From positions 41,799 through 105,798 of the forward strand of contig CAYJLF010000021.1 in the NCBI GenBank assembly GCA_964371055.1: 64,000 bases of DNA, given 5' to 3'. This DNA comes from CAYJLF01 sp964371055 (GTDB lineage Bacteria > Eisenbacteria > RBG-16-71-46 > CAIMUX01). A program made the position numbers and the translations under genes. Under the pieces are notes generated by a model that was not told the DNA's origin, ran no database searches, and worked only from the letters and a program-made list of their open reading frames with translations. Shown here in pieces: positions 34,500-43,062 of the stretch (the first letter of the stretch is position 1; every line of letters starts with the position of its first letter).

Positions 34500-35603
34500 A
34501 TGACGGAAGAGAGGCCGGAAACGATGCGTGCAGAGCAGGGAGTTGGGACAGAGCGAGCGGCGCAAGGACGCCGGATCGCATGCGGCGGCATCCTGGTCGG
34601 CCTCGTCCTGGTACTCGCCTGCGGGCAGGAATTCCGGCTGCCCCCGACGCCCCCGGCCGAGCCGGTCCCCGACGCGGGCCGGTACCACTACGAGAAGAGC
34701 TGGGACCTGCCCGAACCGCAGGATCTGGCGATCTCCGGCAGCTATCTCTACGTCATCGTCCGGAATGATGGCGTCGATCCTGACACCAGCGTGAAGACCC
34801 GCGTCGAGGTCTACCTGACGCGGCGCCCCGATCCAACTCCCCCCCCGCCGGCCGCGGGGAACTTCCGTCCCTTCACCGGACTCAAGCACCCGGTGCGGAT
34901 CTGCGTGGCGCGGCGGGAGTCGACCTGGGTCTTCGTCGCGGATGCCGGCGATTCCACCATCAAGCGATTCCACTTCACGGGCGGGGAACCTCGCTTCTCC
35001 TTCCAGCACCGCCGCACGGTCATCGCCGAGGGAGGAACGGGACTGGTCGACACGCTCGTCTGGAAGGGACTGCAGGGGCTGGCCGCCGACGACGAACTCA
35101 ATGTCTACCTGGCGGACGCGCGGCGCGACACCGTGGCGTGCTATGACGAATTCGGCCGCCTGGTGCGCATCACCTCGACGGCTGGATCCGGAGACGGGTT
35201 CTGCATCACGCCCCACGGCATGGAGTGGAACGGGCAGGAACTCCTCGTCAGCGACACCGGCCAGGGACGGATCGTGCTGCTCGATGCCGGCCGGACGGAG
35301 GTGGCGACCCGTTCGCCGGTCGGCGCCAGCCTGGACCAGCCCTCCCTCCTCCTGCCGAACGACACGGCCGCCGATCGCGAGGGGAAGTTCATCTACGTCG
35401 CTGACACCGGAAATGATCGTCTGCTCAAGTATCGCCGCACCGGGGAATTTGTCGACTCCGTCTACAGCGCCCGAGCGGTCGATCCGCGCCTGGGAGCGCC
35501 GATCCTGGAGCCGCGTTTTCTGGCGGTCGAGGAGCCACTCGTCTTTCTCTCGGATCCCGCGCACAACCGCCTCGTGGCGTTCGCGCTGGCCGACTCGTTC
35601 TGA
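34500..35603 (+). CDS. NHL-type beta-propeller lipoprotein
   Basis: 367 aa from ATG 34500 (AAGGAG 11 nt upstream). A GTG at 34497 has better spacing and a GTG at 34467 would overlap the previous stop as GTGA, so the start is uncertain. Signal segment ends LVLVLAC, a lipobox. About five propeller-like repeats: LPEPQDLAISGSYLYVIV, VFVADAGDSTIKRF, LNVYLADARRDTVACYDEFG, LLVSDTGQGRIVLL and IYVADTGNDRLLKYRRTGEF, the NHL pattern used for binding rather than catalysis. Third gene of the surface operon. Confidence 0.75.
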   Translation: MTEERPETMRAEQGVGTERAAQGRRIACGGILVGLVLVLACGQEFRLPPTPPAEPVPDAGRYHYEKSWDLPEPQDLAISGSYLYVIVRNDGVDPDTSVKTRVEVYLTRRPDPTPPPPAAGNFRPFTGLKHPVRICVARRESTWVFVADAGDSTIKRFHFTGGEPRFSFQHRRTVIAEGGTGLVDTLVWKGLQGLAADDELNVYLADARRDTVACYDEFGRLVRITSTAGSGDGFCITPHGMEWNGQELLVSDTGQGRIVLLDAGRTEVATRSPVGASLDQPSLLLPNDTAADREGKFIYVADTGNDRLLKYRRTGEFVDSVYSARAVDPRLGAPILEPRFLAVEEPLVFLSDPAHNRLVAFALADSF

Positions 35604-35615
35604 TCGGAGGATTGC

Positions 35616-37760
35616 ATGCCGGGTACCCGCCGGTTCCTTGAGCACAGGACCAGGAACCTCGTCTTCGTCGCCTGCGCTCTCCTCGGGCTGGCCGGCGCGC
35701 CGGCCCGCGGAGACATCCCTGCCGGGAGCGATCCACAGGCCGATCATGGCGCCGCGGCGCGGAGGGACCCGGCCGCGGATCTCCGGGCCGATCCATCCGA
35801 TCCACGGCCCGACGAAGCGCTCCTGCCCGCACGCCTCGCGGCAGCGGTCACGGAGGCGCCGGCCGCACCGGAGGCGGCGGACGACGGCGTCCTTGTGACC
35901 TATCGCATCACCTCGGGCAACGCGGTCGGGCTGACCCTCTACAACACCGCCCTCATCGGCAACAACTTCAACGCCCGGCGCCCGTCCTTCGAGTACCCGC
36001 TCGGCAGCAACATCGACCACATGCCGCGCGGCGGCATCTGGATCGGCGGGATCACGGTCGACGGGGACACCCTCGTCTCGACGGCCACGATCGACGGCTA
36101 CATCGGAGATGTCGACATCACGAGCGAGCTTCTGCCTCTGCCGCAGACTGGGATCGACGAGCGATCGATCCTGCCCAACAGCCGCGCCTACCACCCCTTG
36201 GCGCGCAGTGAGCAGGACTTCCTTTTCAGCTGCGCCGACACCGCCGCCGCGCTGATCACGACGGGACAGGACGCGCACCGGCCGCTCCACATCCAGGTCG
36301 ATGGCACCTCGTACCTGTTCGGCTTCGAGCCCTTCGAGGCGACGGTCATCACGATCTACCGGATCATCAACCTCAGTCGGACCGATCCGATCTACAATCT
36401 GAGGCTCGGCATGTACGCCGAACTGGCGACCGGCTACAAGGATCCCGCCGTCGTCAACTGGACTTCGGGCTGGTTCCGCCGCAAGGCCCTCGGTTACGTC
36501 GACTCGCTGCGACTCTGCACCGAACACCATCACGCCCTCGGGGACGGCAAGGCGCCGACCTGGGCCGGCGTGATGCTCCTCGGCACGAAGCCCGACCCGG
36601 TCGACTCCCTCCGAGTCTCGCTCAACTGGTGGAACTGGGATCCTGGCGCCGACGTCGATGATCGCTGGCGCTACCGTCAGCTCGGCAACGGCGAGATCGA
36701 CCCGACCGACGGAATCGTCCCGGGCACCGATGACCCGGTCGAACTCCTCTCGGTGGGGGACTTCGAGCTGCTCGAGGCCGGAGACACGCTGACGGTCGCC
36801 TACGCGTGGGTCGGCGGCGAGGATGATCGCGAGCAGTCCGGCCGCGACCAGCAGGCCGACATCATCTACAACGCGCGCTGGGCGCAGATCGCCTACGACC
36901 TCGAGTTCCGGATCCCGATGCCTCCGCCCTCCCCCGACGTCTCCATCGAGCCTGGACAGGGCTCGCTCGTCCTGACCTGGAGCGGCGAAGCGCCGGAACG
37001 CTTCAAGGATCCGAAGACACAGGAACGCGACTTCGAGGGGTACCGGATCTATATCAGCGAGGAGCGCAGCGAGAGCGGCTTCCGCCGGATCCTGGAGCGT
37101 GACCGGATCGACGGCCTCTCCTTCGACACCGGCCTCACGGAGATCAGGGATCGCCTGCTGAGTCCCGCCGAGACTCTCTACACGAACGGCGGCGAGATCC
37201 TCGACATCCTGCCGGAGGTCTGGCAGTACCGCTACACCATCCAGGGACTGCGCGACGGATTCAAGTACTGGGTCGCGGTGACATCGTTCGACACCGGGAC
37301 GATCGACATCCAGCCGCTCGAGAGCGGCCTGGCGCAGAACCTGGCCTTCACCATCCCCGGCTCGCCCGCCGTCTCCGGCGGCGCACCCGGGGTCCAGGTC
37401 TTCCCCAATCCGTACCGCGGCGACGCCGCGTGGGACGGATCGCTGCGGCGCGATCGCTATCTCTGGTTCACGAACCTGCCGCCGCGCTGCACCATCCGGA
37501 TCTATACCTTAGCCGGCGACCTGGTCGACACGATCCCGTTCGACCAGGCCGACTACCGGCCGACCGACATCCGCGGCATCTACGATCCGACCGATCCGCG
37601 CAATCCCGAGCGAGACCTGCCGGTCCTCTCCGGCGGGATGGCCGCGTGGGACCTCGTCAGCCGCGAGGACCAGGGAATCGCCAGCGGTCTCTACCTCTTC
37701 TCGGTGGAGGATCATGCCTCCGGCGATCGCCAGACCGGGAAGTTCCTGGTCATCAAGTAA
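35616..37760 (+). CDS. Large secreted protein with FN3-like and C-terminal sorting domain
   Basis: 714 aa, ATG with GGAGG upstream. Signal peptide at about 12-32. The N-terminal 350 residues (YRITSGNAVGLTLYNTALIG, GGIWIGGITVDGD, FEPFEATVITIYRIINLSRT) are a domain common in surface proteins of this kind of bacterium but without assigned function. Residues about 445-575 are FN3-like (VSIEPGQGSLVLTWSG, EGYRIYISE, YRYTIQGLRDGFKYWVAV). The C-terminus (VQVFPNPYRGDAAWD, CTIRIYTLAGDLVDTI, GIASGLYLFSVE, TGKFLVIK) is the FlgD-like sorting domain. Likely exported and retained on the surface. Fourth gene of the operon, 12 bp after the third. Confidence 0.75.
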   Translation: MPGTRRFLEHRTRNLVFVACALLGLAGAPARGDIPAGSDPQADHGAAARRDPAADLRADPSDPRPDEALLPARLAAAVTEAPAAPEAADDGVLVTYRITSGNAVGLTLYNTALIGNNFNARRPSFEYPLGSNIDHMPRGGIWIGGITVDGDTLVSTATIDGYIGDVDITSELLPLPQTGIDERSILPNSRAYHPLARSEQDFLFSCADTAAALITTGQDAHRPLHIQVDGTSYLFGFEPFEATVITIYRIINLSRTDPIYNLRLGMYAELATGYKDPAVVNWTSGWFRRKALGYVDSLRLCTEHHHALGDGKAPTWAGVMLLGTKPDPVDSLRVSLNWWNWDPGADVDDRWRYRQLGNGEIDPTDGIVPGTDDPVELLSVGDFELLEAGDTLTVAYAWVGGEDDREQSGRDQQADIIYNARWAQIAYDLEFRIPMPPPSPDVSIEPGQGSLVLTWSGEAPERFKDPKTQERDFEGYRIYISEERSESGFRRILERDRIDGLSFDTGLTEIRDRLLSPAETLYTNGGEILDILPEVWQYRYTIQGLRDGFKYWVAVTSFDTGTIDIQPLESGLAQNLAFTIPGSPAVSGGAPGVQVFPNPYRGDAAWDGSLRRDRYLWFTNLPPRCTIRIYTLAGDLVDTIPFDQADYRPTDIRGIYDPTDPRNPERDLPVLSGGMAAWDLVSREDQGIASGLYLFSVEDHASGDRQTGKFLVIK

Positions 37761-37773
37761 GGAGAGGACGGCG

Positions 37774-39267
37774 ATGAAGAGCCTGCCCACCCGCGCGTTC
37801 CTGCCGGCTTTGTTCGTGGCCCTCCTGTTCGCGGGCTGCGTCGATGACTCCACCGCCCCGATGCCGGGCAACCTCGCCCCCGTCACCTTTCTCTCGGTGC
37901 AGGGATCCGACCTCGACACGGTGAACTACCACCAGGTGCTGCGTTGGTGGGGCAGCGATCCTGACGGTCGCGTCGATTCCTACCTGATCCGCTGGGACGG
38001 CGGCTGGACGCCACCGCCGGAGGCGCCGCGCTGGCCGGCGGATCCCTCGTGGATCGTGACCGAAGCGACGAGCGATACGTTCGTCCTGGCGACCAACGGG
38101 ACTTTCGCCGCCCACACCTTCAGCGTGCGGGCGGTCGACAACGAGGGGCTGGCCGATCCGACGGGGCGCACGCAGCGCTTCGCGCTGGGCAACAGCCTGC
38201 CGCAGATCCGGTGGAGCGGTGATCTGGCCCGACCCGAAGCCTCCCTGCCGGCCGTCGCCTTCGCCTGGGCCGGGACCGATCCGGACGGCAACCGCACGGT
38301 CGCGGGGTATCGCTACTGGCTCGAGCGGATCGAGCCCCAACCGGCCGCGGGCGAGACCCTGAGCACCACGGCCACGATCGTCGCGATCCGGCCGGAAGAC
38401 TTCGCCTCGGTGCCCGGTCCCCGCGCCGGTCGCTGGGCCCTGCAGGTGTTTGCGGTGGACGAGTCCGGGGGCCGCTCGACCCCTATCCAACATATCTGGA
38501 CCGTGGAAGAACCGGCGGGGGACTACCTCCTGATCGACCAGGCTCCCAGCTGGGTCGCAGGGTACCGGCTGGAGGATACGTTCTACCGCGCCATGATGGA
38601 CTCGATCGCGGCGGGCAACTACCACATCCACGACGTCGAAACCGCGGGGAACTTCCGGACTCCGGCCGAGATCGCTCCCCTCTTCTCTCTCTTCCGCGGC
38701 GTCGTCTGGTACGGCGGGGCCGTCGGCGACTCCCGCAACGATGCGTCGGTCCTGGCGAACCTCCAGATGGCGGACCTCGGCGGCGGTCTGAGGGACTACC
38801 TGGAGGGCGGCGGCCGCGTCATGCTCGCGGCCCACAATGCCGTCGGCGACTCGGCCGGCCTCTCCGCCGACTTCGCCCGGGAGATCCTCGGGATCGAGCA
38901 GTTCTTCCGCAAGGACCGGGATTTCGATATCGGCCTGCCGAACCGGTCGACCCTCCAGGTCGATCTCGCCGGAACGGTCGATTCGCTGCAGAATACCAGC
39001 ACCATGGTGCGGGCTGAGTTCTTCACGGTCGCAGCGGATGTCGTCCCGCTCCTCACGGTCCCGGCGGGGTTCCTGGCCCGCGTCTATCCCGACCAGGCGG
39101 ACGAGATCGACCCGGACCAGTCGGAGACCCCGGCCGTGCTCGCGGTCGAAAGCCGCCGGTCGGGCGTCATCGCCGTCGCCTCGTTCGTGCCGAGCCGCAC
39201 GAACGGATTCCAGAATCGCGACCGAGTGATGGCGATGCTCTTCCGCCGCCTTCTGCTGGAGCCCTGA
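37774..39267 (+). CDS. Surface lipoprotein with FN3-like repeats and GATase1-like C-terminal half
   Basis: 497 aa from ATG 37774 with AAGGAGAGG upstream. Signal peptide with lipobox LLFAGC. Two Ig/FN3-like stretches: QVLRWWGSDPDGRVDSYLIR at about 50-135 and FAWAGTDPDGNRTVAGYRYW at about 165-245. The C-terminal half (YLLIDQAPSWVAG, FYRAMMDSIAAGNYHIHDVE, FRGVVWYGGAVGDSRND, YLEGGGRVMLAAHNAVGD) looks like the flavodoxin/GATase1-like fold often found in such surface proteins; no catalytic Cys-His pair is evident. Last gene of the five-gene unit. Confidence 0.7.
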   Translation: MKSLPTRAFLPALFVALLFAGCVDDSTAPMPGNLAPVTFLSVQGSDLDTVNYHQVLRWWGSDPDGRVDSYLIRWDGGWTPPPEAPRWPADPSWIVTEATSDTFVLATNGTFAAHTFSVRAVDNEGLADPTGRTQRFALGNSLPQIRWSGDLARPEASLPAVAFAWAGTDPDGNRTVAGYRYWLERIEPQPAAGETLSTTATIVAIRPEDFASVPGPRAGRWALQVFAVDESGGRSTPIQHIWTVEEPAGDYLLIDQAPSWVAGYRLEDTFYRAMMDSIAAGNYHIHDVETAGNFRTPAEIAPLFSLFRGVVWYGGAVGDSRNDASVLANLQMADLGGGLRDYLEGGGRVMLAAHNAVGDSAGLSADFAREILGIEQFFRKDRDFDIGLPNRSTLQVDLAGTVDSLQNTSTMVRAEFFTVAADVVPLLTVPAGFLARVYPDQADEIDPDQSETPAVLAVESRRSGVIAVASFVPSRTNGFQNRDRVMAMLFRRLLLEP

Positions 39268-39326
39268 TCAGCGGACGTTTGGATCGAATTGCGACCGAGC
39301 CGCAACTCGCGCCCCCGTCCCTCCGA

Positions 39327-39355
39327 TTGACCGGAGCATCTCTATCCGGTATAAT
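39327..39355 (+). promoter_or_regulatory. Near-consensus sigma70 promoter
   Basis: TTGACC (39327-39332), 17 bp, TATAAT (39350-39355): perfect -10, five of six in -35, ideal spacing. Expected start near 39362, a 51-nt leader before the ATG at 39413. The best promoter match found in the window. Confidence 0.75.
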
Positions 39356-39412
39356 TTGAAGGATTTCGAGGGGGCGTACTAACCTTACCCAACGAGGAGG
39401 GGCAGGGAGCCA

Positions 39413-41395
39413 ATGGCTTACAGACATCTCGTCCGGAACCTGGTCGTCGCCGGTGCGGCGATCCTGGTGTTGTGCACCGCGCTCGGGACCTCTCCCGCCG
39501 CGGCGCAGGCGGAATACTCGATCTGGGACATCCAGCTCGGGTTGGTGCCGGAGAACACGATCTGCTACATCGACTCCGTGGTCGTGACTGCGGTGGGGAA
39601 GTTCGGCTACTTCGTGCAGGAGCCGACTCCGCACCCCACCTGGCAGTGGCAGTACTCCGGCCTCTGGGTCTATACGAACCAGCTGCACACCTTCCACAAG
39701 GGCGACTTCATCACAATCCGGGGCACGTACAAGGAGTACTACGCCTCCACCGAGATCGACATCCCGGCGGCTGGCAGCCAGGGACTGCAGTACCTGATCG
39801 GCCAGCGGGCGATCCCCAATCCGGTCCTGTGCCTGGTCAGCGAGATCAACGATACCGGCTCCCTCGCGGAGGCCTACGAAGGGGTCTTCGTCCGGGTCGA
39901 CCGGCTGGACAACACGCTCTTCGCCGGATCCGAAGACAACACGCTGCGCAAGAACTGGCCGTTGCACACCGAGCCCTTCGGCGGCGACACCCTCTTCGTC
40001 TATCACGAAAATGCCAAGGCCGGCGACGACTTCGAGTACGACACCCCCGACTCCGGCACCGTCCTGACGCACGTGCAGGGGGTCCTGCAGTACAACTACA
40101 ACCAGTACAAGATCGCGCCCCGGAGCTGCGAAGAGGATCTCGGAGGCCCCTGCAAGCCGAAGCTGCGGGGAGCCTATGCCATGGCCCCCGATCAGGTGCG
40201 CGTGCAGTTCGGCGTCGAAGTCAGCGAGGCGACCGCCGAGAACGTGAACAACTACGAGCTGGCGTCGGGCTACCTGATCCTCTCTGCCGAGCGCGATCCG
40301 GCCAACCACCGGCTCGTCCTTCTGACCACCGAGGAGCTCCCCGAGGCCGATCCGGAGCAGATCATCGTGAGCGGAGTCCAATCGGAGGACGGGATCACGA
40401 TGGACCCGAACCAGACGGCCAACTTCCGCTCCGGCATTACCCCGATCCAGACGATCCAGTACGTCGCCAACCCCGCGGTCCAGGACGCTTCCCCCCTCCT
40501 CAACGAGGTGGTGACGATCCAGGGACGGGTCACGGCGGTCGAAGGGAACTACTGCTACCTGCAGGACGCCGAGGGCGGCGCCTGGGACGGCATGTACTCC
40601 CGGGTGGCCAGGAATGGCGACCAGCGGATCGGCGATCGGCTTCAGATCACAGGCTACGTCACCGAGTACTACGGCTTGACGGAGGTCTCCTACAGGGCCG
40701 GTTGCGACAACTGGCGTAACCTCGGCCCGTCGCCCGATCCGGTCGTAGTCAGCACCGTCACGACGGCGCAGATTCCCAACCGCGGGCTGGCCCGGACGGC
40801 GGAGCCCTGGGAAACCAGCCTCGTCCGCCTGCAGAATGCCACCATCATGGACTCGATTCCCGGCACGCCGGGACCGTATTACGGCGAGTGGCTGCTGCGG
40901 CAGGACGCCTATCCCGACACGGCGATGATGGACCTGGACGAGTTGTACGCCACGTCCTATGACCCTTGCCCGGGCAACCGGATCGACGTGACGGGGATCC
41001 TGAAGTACTCCTTCTCCCGGTATCGGATCGGGCCCCGCTCGGGTCGCGGGAACGATATCATCGAGCTCTACGCCGTCCCGGGCTGCCCGACGACCGGCGT
41101 GGAGGACGGGGCGGCCGCGTCGCTGCGCCTGCGGCAGAATGCCCCGAACCCGTTCGCGGGGACGACGTCGATCGGCTTCTCGCTGCCGCATAACGCACAG
41201 GTCAGTCTCGAGGTGATCGATGTCTCCGGGCGGATCGTCCGGGTGCTCGAGAACCGCGCCATCGAGGCCGGCGATCACGCCTACGGCTGGGATGGGCACA
41301 ACGGCGACGGCCACCCGGCCGCGGCGGGAACCTACTTCTATCGCCTGCGCGTCGACGGCCAGGACATGTCACGCAAGATGGTGCTGATGAAGTGA
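39413..41395 (+). CDS. Secreted OB-fold protein with C-terminal sorting domain
   Basis: 660 aa, ATG with GAGGAGGGGCAGGG upstream. Signal peptide ends SPAAAQA. Two OB-fold-like domains resemble those attached to extracellular nucleases: residues about 37-130 (CYIDSVVVTAVGKFGYFVQE, GDFITIRGTYKEY) and about 355-440 (VVTIQGRVTAVEGNYCYLQD, GDRLQITGYVTEYYGLTEVS). No nuclease catalytic motif is seen. A possible third OB-like unit is at about 460-560. The last 85 residues (NAPNPFAGTTSIGFSLP, VSLEVIDVSGRIVRVLE, AAAGTYFYRLRVDGQDMSRK) are a textbook type A sorting domain. Monocistronic, with a strong promoter and a following stem-loop. Confidence 0.8.
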   Translation: MAYRHLVRNLVVAGAAILVLCTALGTSPAAAQAEYSIWDIQLGLVPENTICYIDSVVVTAVGKFGYFVQEPTPHPTWQWQYSGLWVYTNQLHTFHKGDFITIRGTYKEYYASTEIDIPAAGSQGLQYLIGQRAIPNPVLCLVSEINDTGSLAEAYEGVFVRVDRLDNTLFAGSEDNTLRKNWPLHTEPFGGDTLFVYHENAKAGDDFEYDTPDSGTVLTHVQGVLQYNYNQYKIAPRSCEEDLGGPCKPKLRGAYAMAPDQVRVQFGVEVSEATAENVNNYELASGYLILSAERDPANHRLVLLTTEELPEADPEQIIVSGVQSEDGITMDPNQTANFRSGITPIQTIQYVANPAVQDASPLLNEVVTIQGRVTAVEGNYCYLQDAEGGAWDGMYSRVARNGDQRIGDRLQITGYVTEYYGLTEVSYRAGCDNWRNLGPSPDPVVVSTVTTAQIPNRGLARTAEPWETSLVRLQNATIMDSIPGTPGPYYGEWLLRQDAYPDTAMMDLDELYATSYDPCPGNRIDVTGILKYSFSRYRIGPRSGRGNDIIELYAVPGCPTTGVEDGAAASLRLRQNAPNPFAGTTSIGFSLPHNAQVSLEVIDVSGRIVRVLENRAIEAGDHAYGWDGHNGDGHPAAAGTYFYRLRVDGQDMSRKMVLMK

Positions 41396-41423
41396 TCCGC
41401 GCCGACCTCTCGCGCGGAAGAAA

Positions 41424-41452
41424 CGCCCCGGAGTCTCGTCGACTCCGGGGCG
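41424..41452. terminator. 12-bp perfect stem-loop after the OB-fold protein gene
   Basis: CGCCCCGGAGTC (41424-41435) pairs with GACTCCGGGGCG (41441-41452) around TCGTC, 28 bp after the stop codon. It also lies downstream of the convergent small-protein gene. No T-run. Confidence 0.65.
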
Positions 41453-41520
41453 CTCCGTTACATCCGTCTCGCCGTTATCCGTCGCTCCTTTATCCGTCGC
41501 TCCGCGTCCTCCGCCGTCTT

Positions 41521-41706
41521 CTATCTCCGGATCCGCACGCCGCGGCGCCGCCGGCCCGACCGGCCATCCCGGTCGAGATCGATGAGCCGCCGCCGCCGGC
41601 GACTGGCCACGTAGGCCTTCGTCTCCTCGGTCCGCAGGTAGAGAACGACGGCGAACGCGACGATGGCGAGCCCCACGATGAGGAAGACGATTCTCCATGT
41701 GGCCAT
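41521..41706 (-). CDS. Small membrane protein, putative
   Basis: 61 aa: one hydrophobic helix (about residues 5-24, IVFLIVGLAIVAFAVVLYL) followed by an Arg-rich tail (SRRRRR, GRRRRG). It starts 16 bp after the rhomboid stop on the same strand, so it could be the last gene of that unit. The ribosome site is weak. No family recognised; the basic tail suggests the C-terminus inside. It could be spurious, but a hydrophobic helix in GC-rich DNA is less likely by chance than an Arg/Pro-rich shadow frame. Confidence 0.5.
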   Translation of the reverse strand: MATWRIVFLIVGLAIVAFAVVLYLRTEETKAYVASRRRRRLIDLDRDGRSGRRRRGVRIRR

Positions 41707-41722
41707 GGCGGCGCCCCGGTCG

Positions 41723-42463
41723 CTACTTCCGGGAGTCGTCCCGGAAGTCGATCACCTGGAACCCCGAACGACGGCGCGCGATGCGGCGACGGCGCAGGAT
41801 CCCCAAGCGGCCGCCGGGGAATCCCCAGAGCCAGAGGTAGATCAACCCGAAGATGAGACCGCCGAGGTGGGCAAAGTGGGCGATGTTCCCCCTCGCGCCG
41901 GTGATCCCGGCGAAGAACTCCAGCACGCCGAAGAGGATGACGAAGTACTTGGCCGGGATCGGAAAGAGAAAATAGAGGAAGATCGGCCGGTTGGGATAGG
42001 AGACGCCATAGGCGAGGAGAAGCCCGAAGATCGCCCCCGACGCGCCCACGGTCGGCATGATCTCGTGGGGAAACACCAATGCGTTGGTGAGCCCCGCCCC
42101 CACTCCGGTGAAGAAGTAGTACTTCACGAACTCCGGCGTGCCCCAGTCCCCCTCGATCTGCGATCCGAACATCCACAGCGCGAGCATATTGAACAGGATG
42201 TGCATCAGGCTGCCGTGCAGGAACATGTAGGTGACGAGCTGCCAGAGCCATCCGTCCCACACCGCCTCCGGGCGAAGTCCCAGATACCAGGTGATCGCGC
42301 TGATGCGAACCTGGCCCATCCCGGCCGGCACGTCGACGCGCAGGGGCACGACCTGCTGCAGAAGATAGATGATCACGTTCCAGGCCAGGAGCATCAGCAC
42401 CGCGCCCTGCAGGCCAAATCCGAAGCGCACGCCGCCGCCCGGCTGGTAGTCGTATCGGCTCAT
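41723..42463 (-). CDS. Rhomboid family intramembrane serine protease
   Basis: 246 aa. Six or so membrane segments. Catalytic dyad: Ser142 in GASGAIFG and His199 in HFAHLGG; oxyanion-region Asn in HILFNMLALW. WQLVTYMFLHGSLMHILFN is the conserved start of the core. Rhomboids cut transmembrane substrates within the membrane. The N-terminal extension is short and the cytoplasmic tail Arg-rich (RRRRIARRRS). Lies 23 bp after the bactofilin gene on the same strand. Confidence 0.92.
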   Translation of the reverse strand: MSRYDYQPGGGVRFGFGLQGAVLMLLAWNVIIYLLQQVVPLRVDVPAGMGQVRISAITWYLGLRPEAVWDGWLWQLVTYMFLHGSLMHILFNMLALWMFGSQIEGDWGTPEFVKYYFFTGVGAGLTNALVFPHEIMPTVGASGAIFGLLLAYGVSYPNRPIFLYFLFPIPAKYFVILFGVLEFFAGITGARGNIAHFAHLGGLIFGLIYLWLWGFPGGRLGILRRRRIARRRSGFQVIDFRDDSRK

Positions 42464-42486
42464 CGTCCTCTCTTCGCCTCGCGCGG

Positions 42487-42873
42487 TCAGGAGACCGCGT
42501 GGCCGTCGTTTCCGATCTCACCCATGTGGCAATCGCCCTGGAAGAACGCGCCCGGTTCGAGGCGGAGGCACTTGGTGTAGACGTCCCCCTCGAGCCGTGA
42601 ACGCTCCAGCAACTCGACATTCTCCCGGGCCCGCAACGGCCCGCGGATGGCCCCGAGAACCCGCGCCTCGCCGGCTTCGACGTCGGCCTGGATTTCCGCT
42701 TCCGGTCCGACCACGAGCAGACCGGAGACGCGGAGCGAACCGACCACCTTCCCCTCGATCCGCGCAGAGCCCTGGATCACCATCTTCCCCTCGACGACCG
42801 TGCCGGCGCCGATGATGGTATCGGCCGGCGTCTCGGCGCTCTCGCGCTTCGGTTCTCGGCGTTTTCCGAACAC
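42487..42873 (-). CDS. Bactofilin (polymer-forming cytoskeletal protein)
   Basis: 128 aa from GTG 42873 (GGGAG upstream); the longer frame to 42987 has no family resemblance. Begins MFGKRREP. The core of repeated short beta turns (TIIGAGTVVEGKMVIQGSAR, IEGKVVGSLRVSGLLVVGPE, DVEAGEARVLGAIRGPLRA, SRLEGDVYTKCLRLEPGAFF) is the bactofilin beta-helix that polymerises without nucleotide. Bactofilins organise cell shape or envelope complexes. Standard length. Upstream of the rhomboid gene. Confidence 0.88.
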   Translation of the reverse strand: MFGKRREPKRESAETPADTIIGAGTVVEGKMVIQGSARIEGKVVGSLRVSGLLVVGPEAEIQADVEAGEARVLGAIRGPLRARENVELLERSRLEGDVYTKCLRLEPGAFFQGDCHMGEIGNDGHAVS

Positions 42874-43062
42874 GGATGCAATCTCCCGGTCCGTCCCCGA
42901 CCTTTTTGCCGCCGGCTGCCTCCCTGCGCGCCGGATGAGCGATGCCGCGGCCAGAATAGCGCGCCCCGACCCGGGCCGCCACCTCAACCTGAGCGCCCAG
43001 GACGCACGCGCCCCGAGTCCCCGCGGCCCGCCCCCGAAGGCTCCCCGCCCCCGCCTCCCCGC

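Noticed and set aside
30551..41395. A complete type IX secretion locus
   Set aside because: Only the PorV-like protein and cargo-like sorting domains are present; no PorK/L/M/N, sov or signature peptidase was found.
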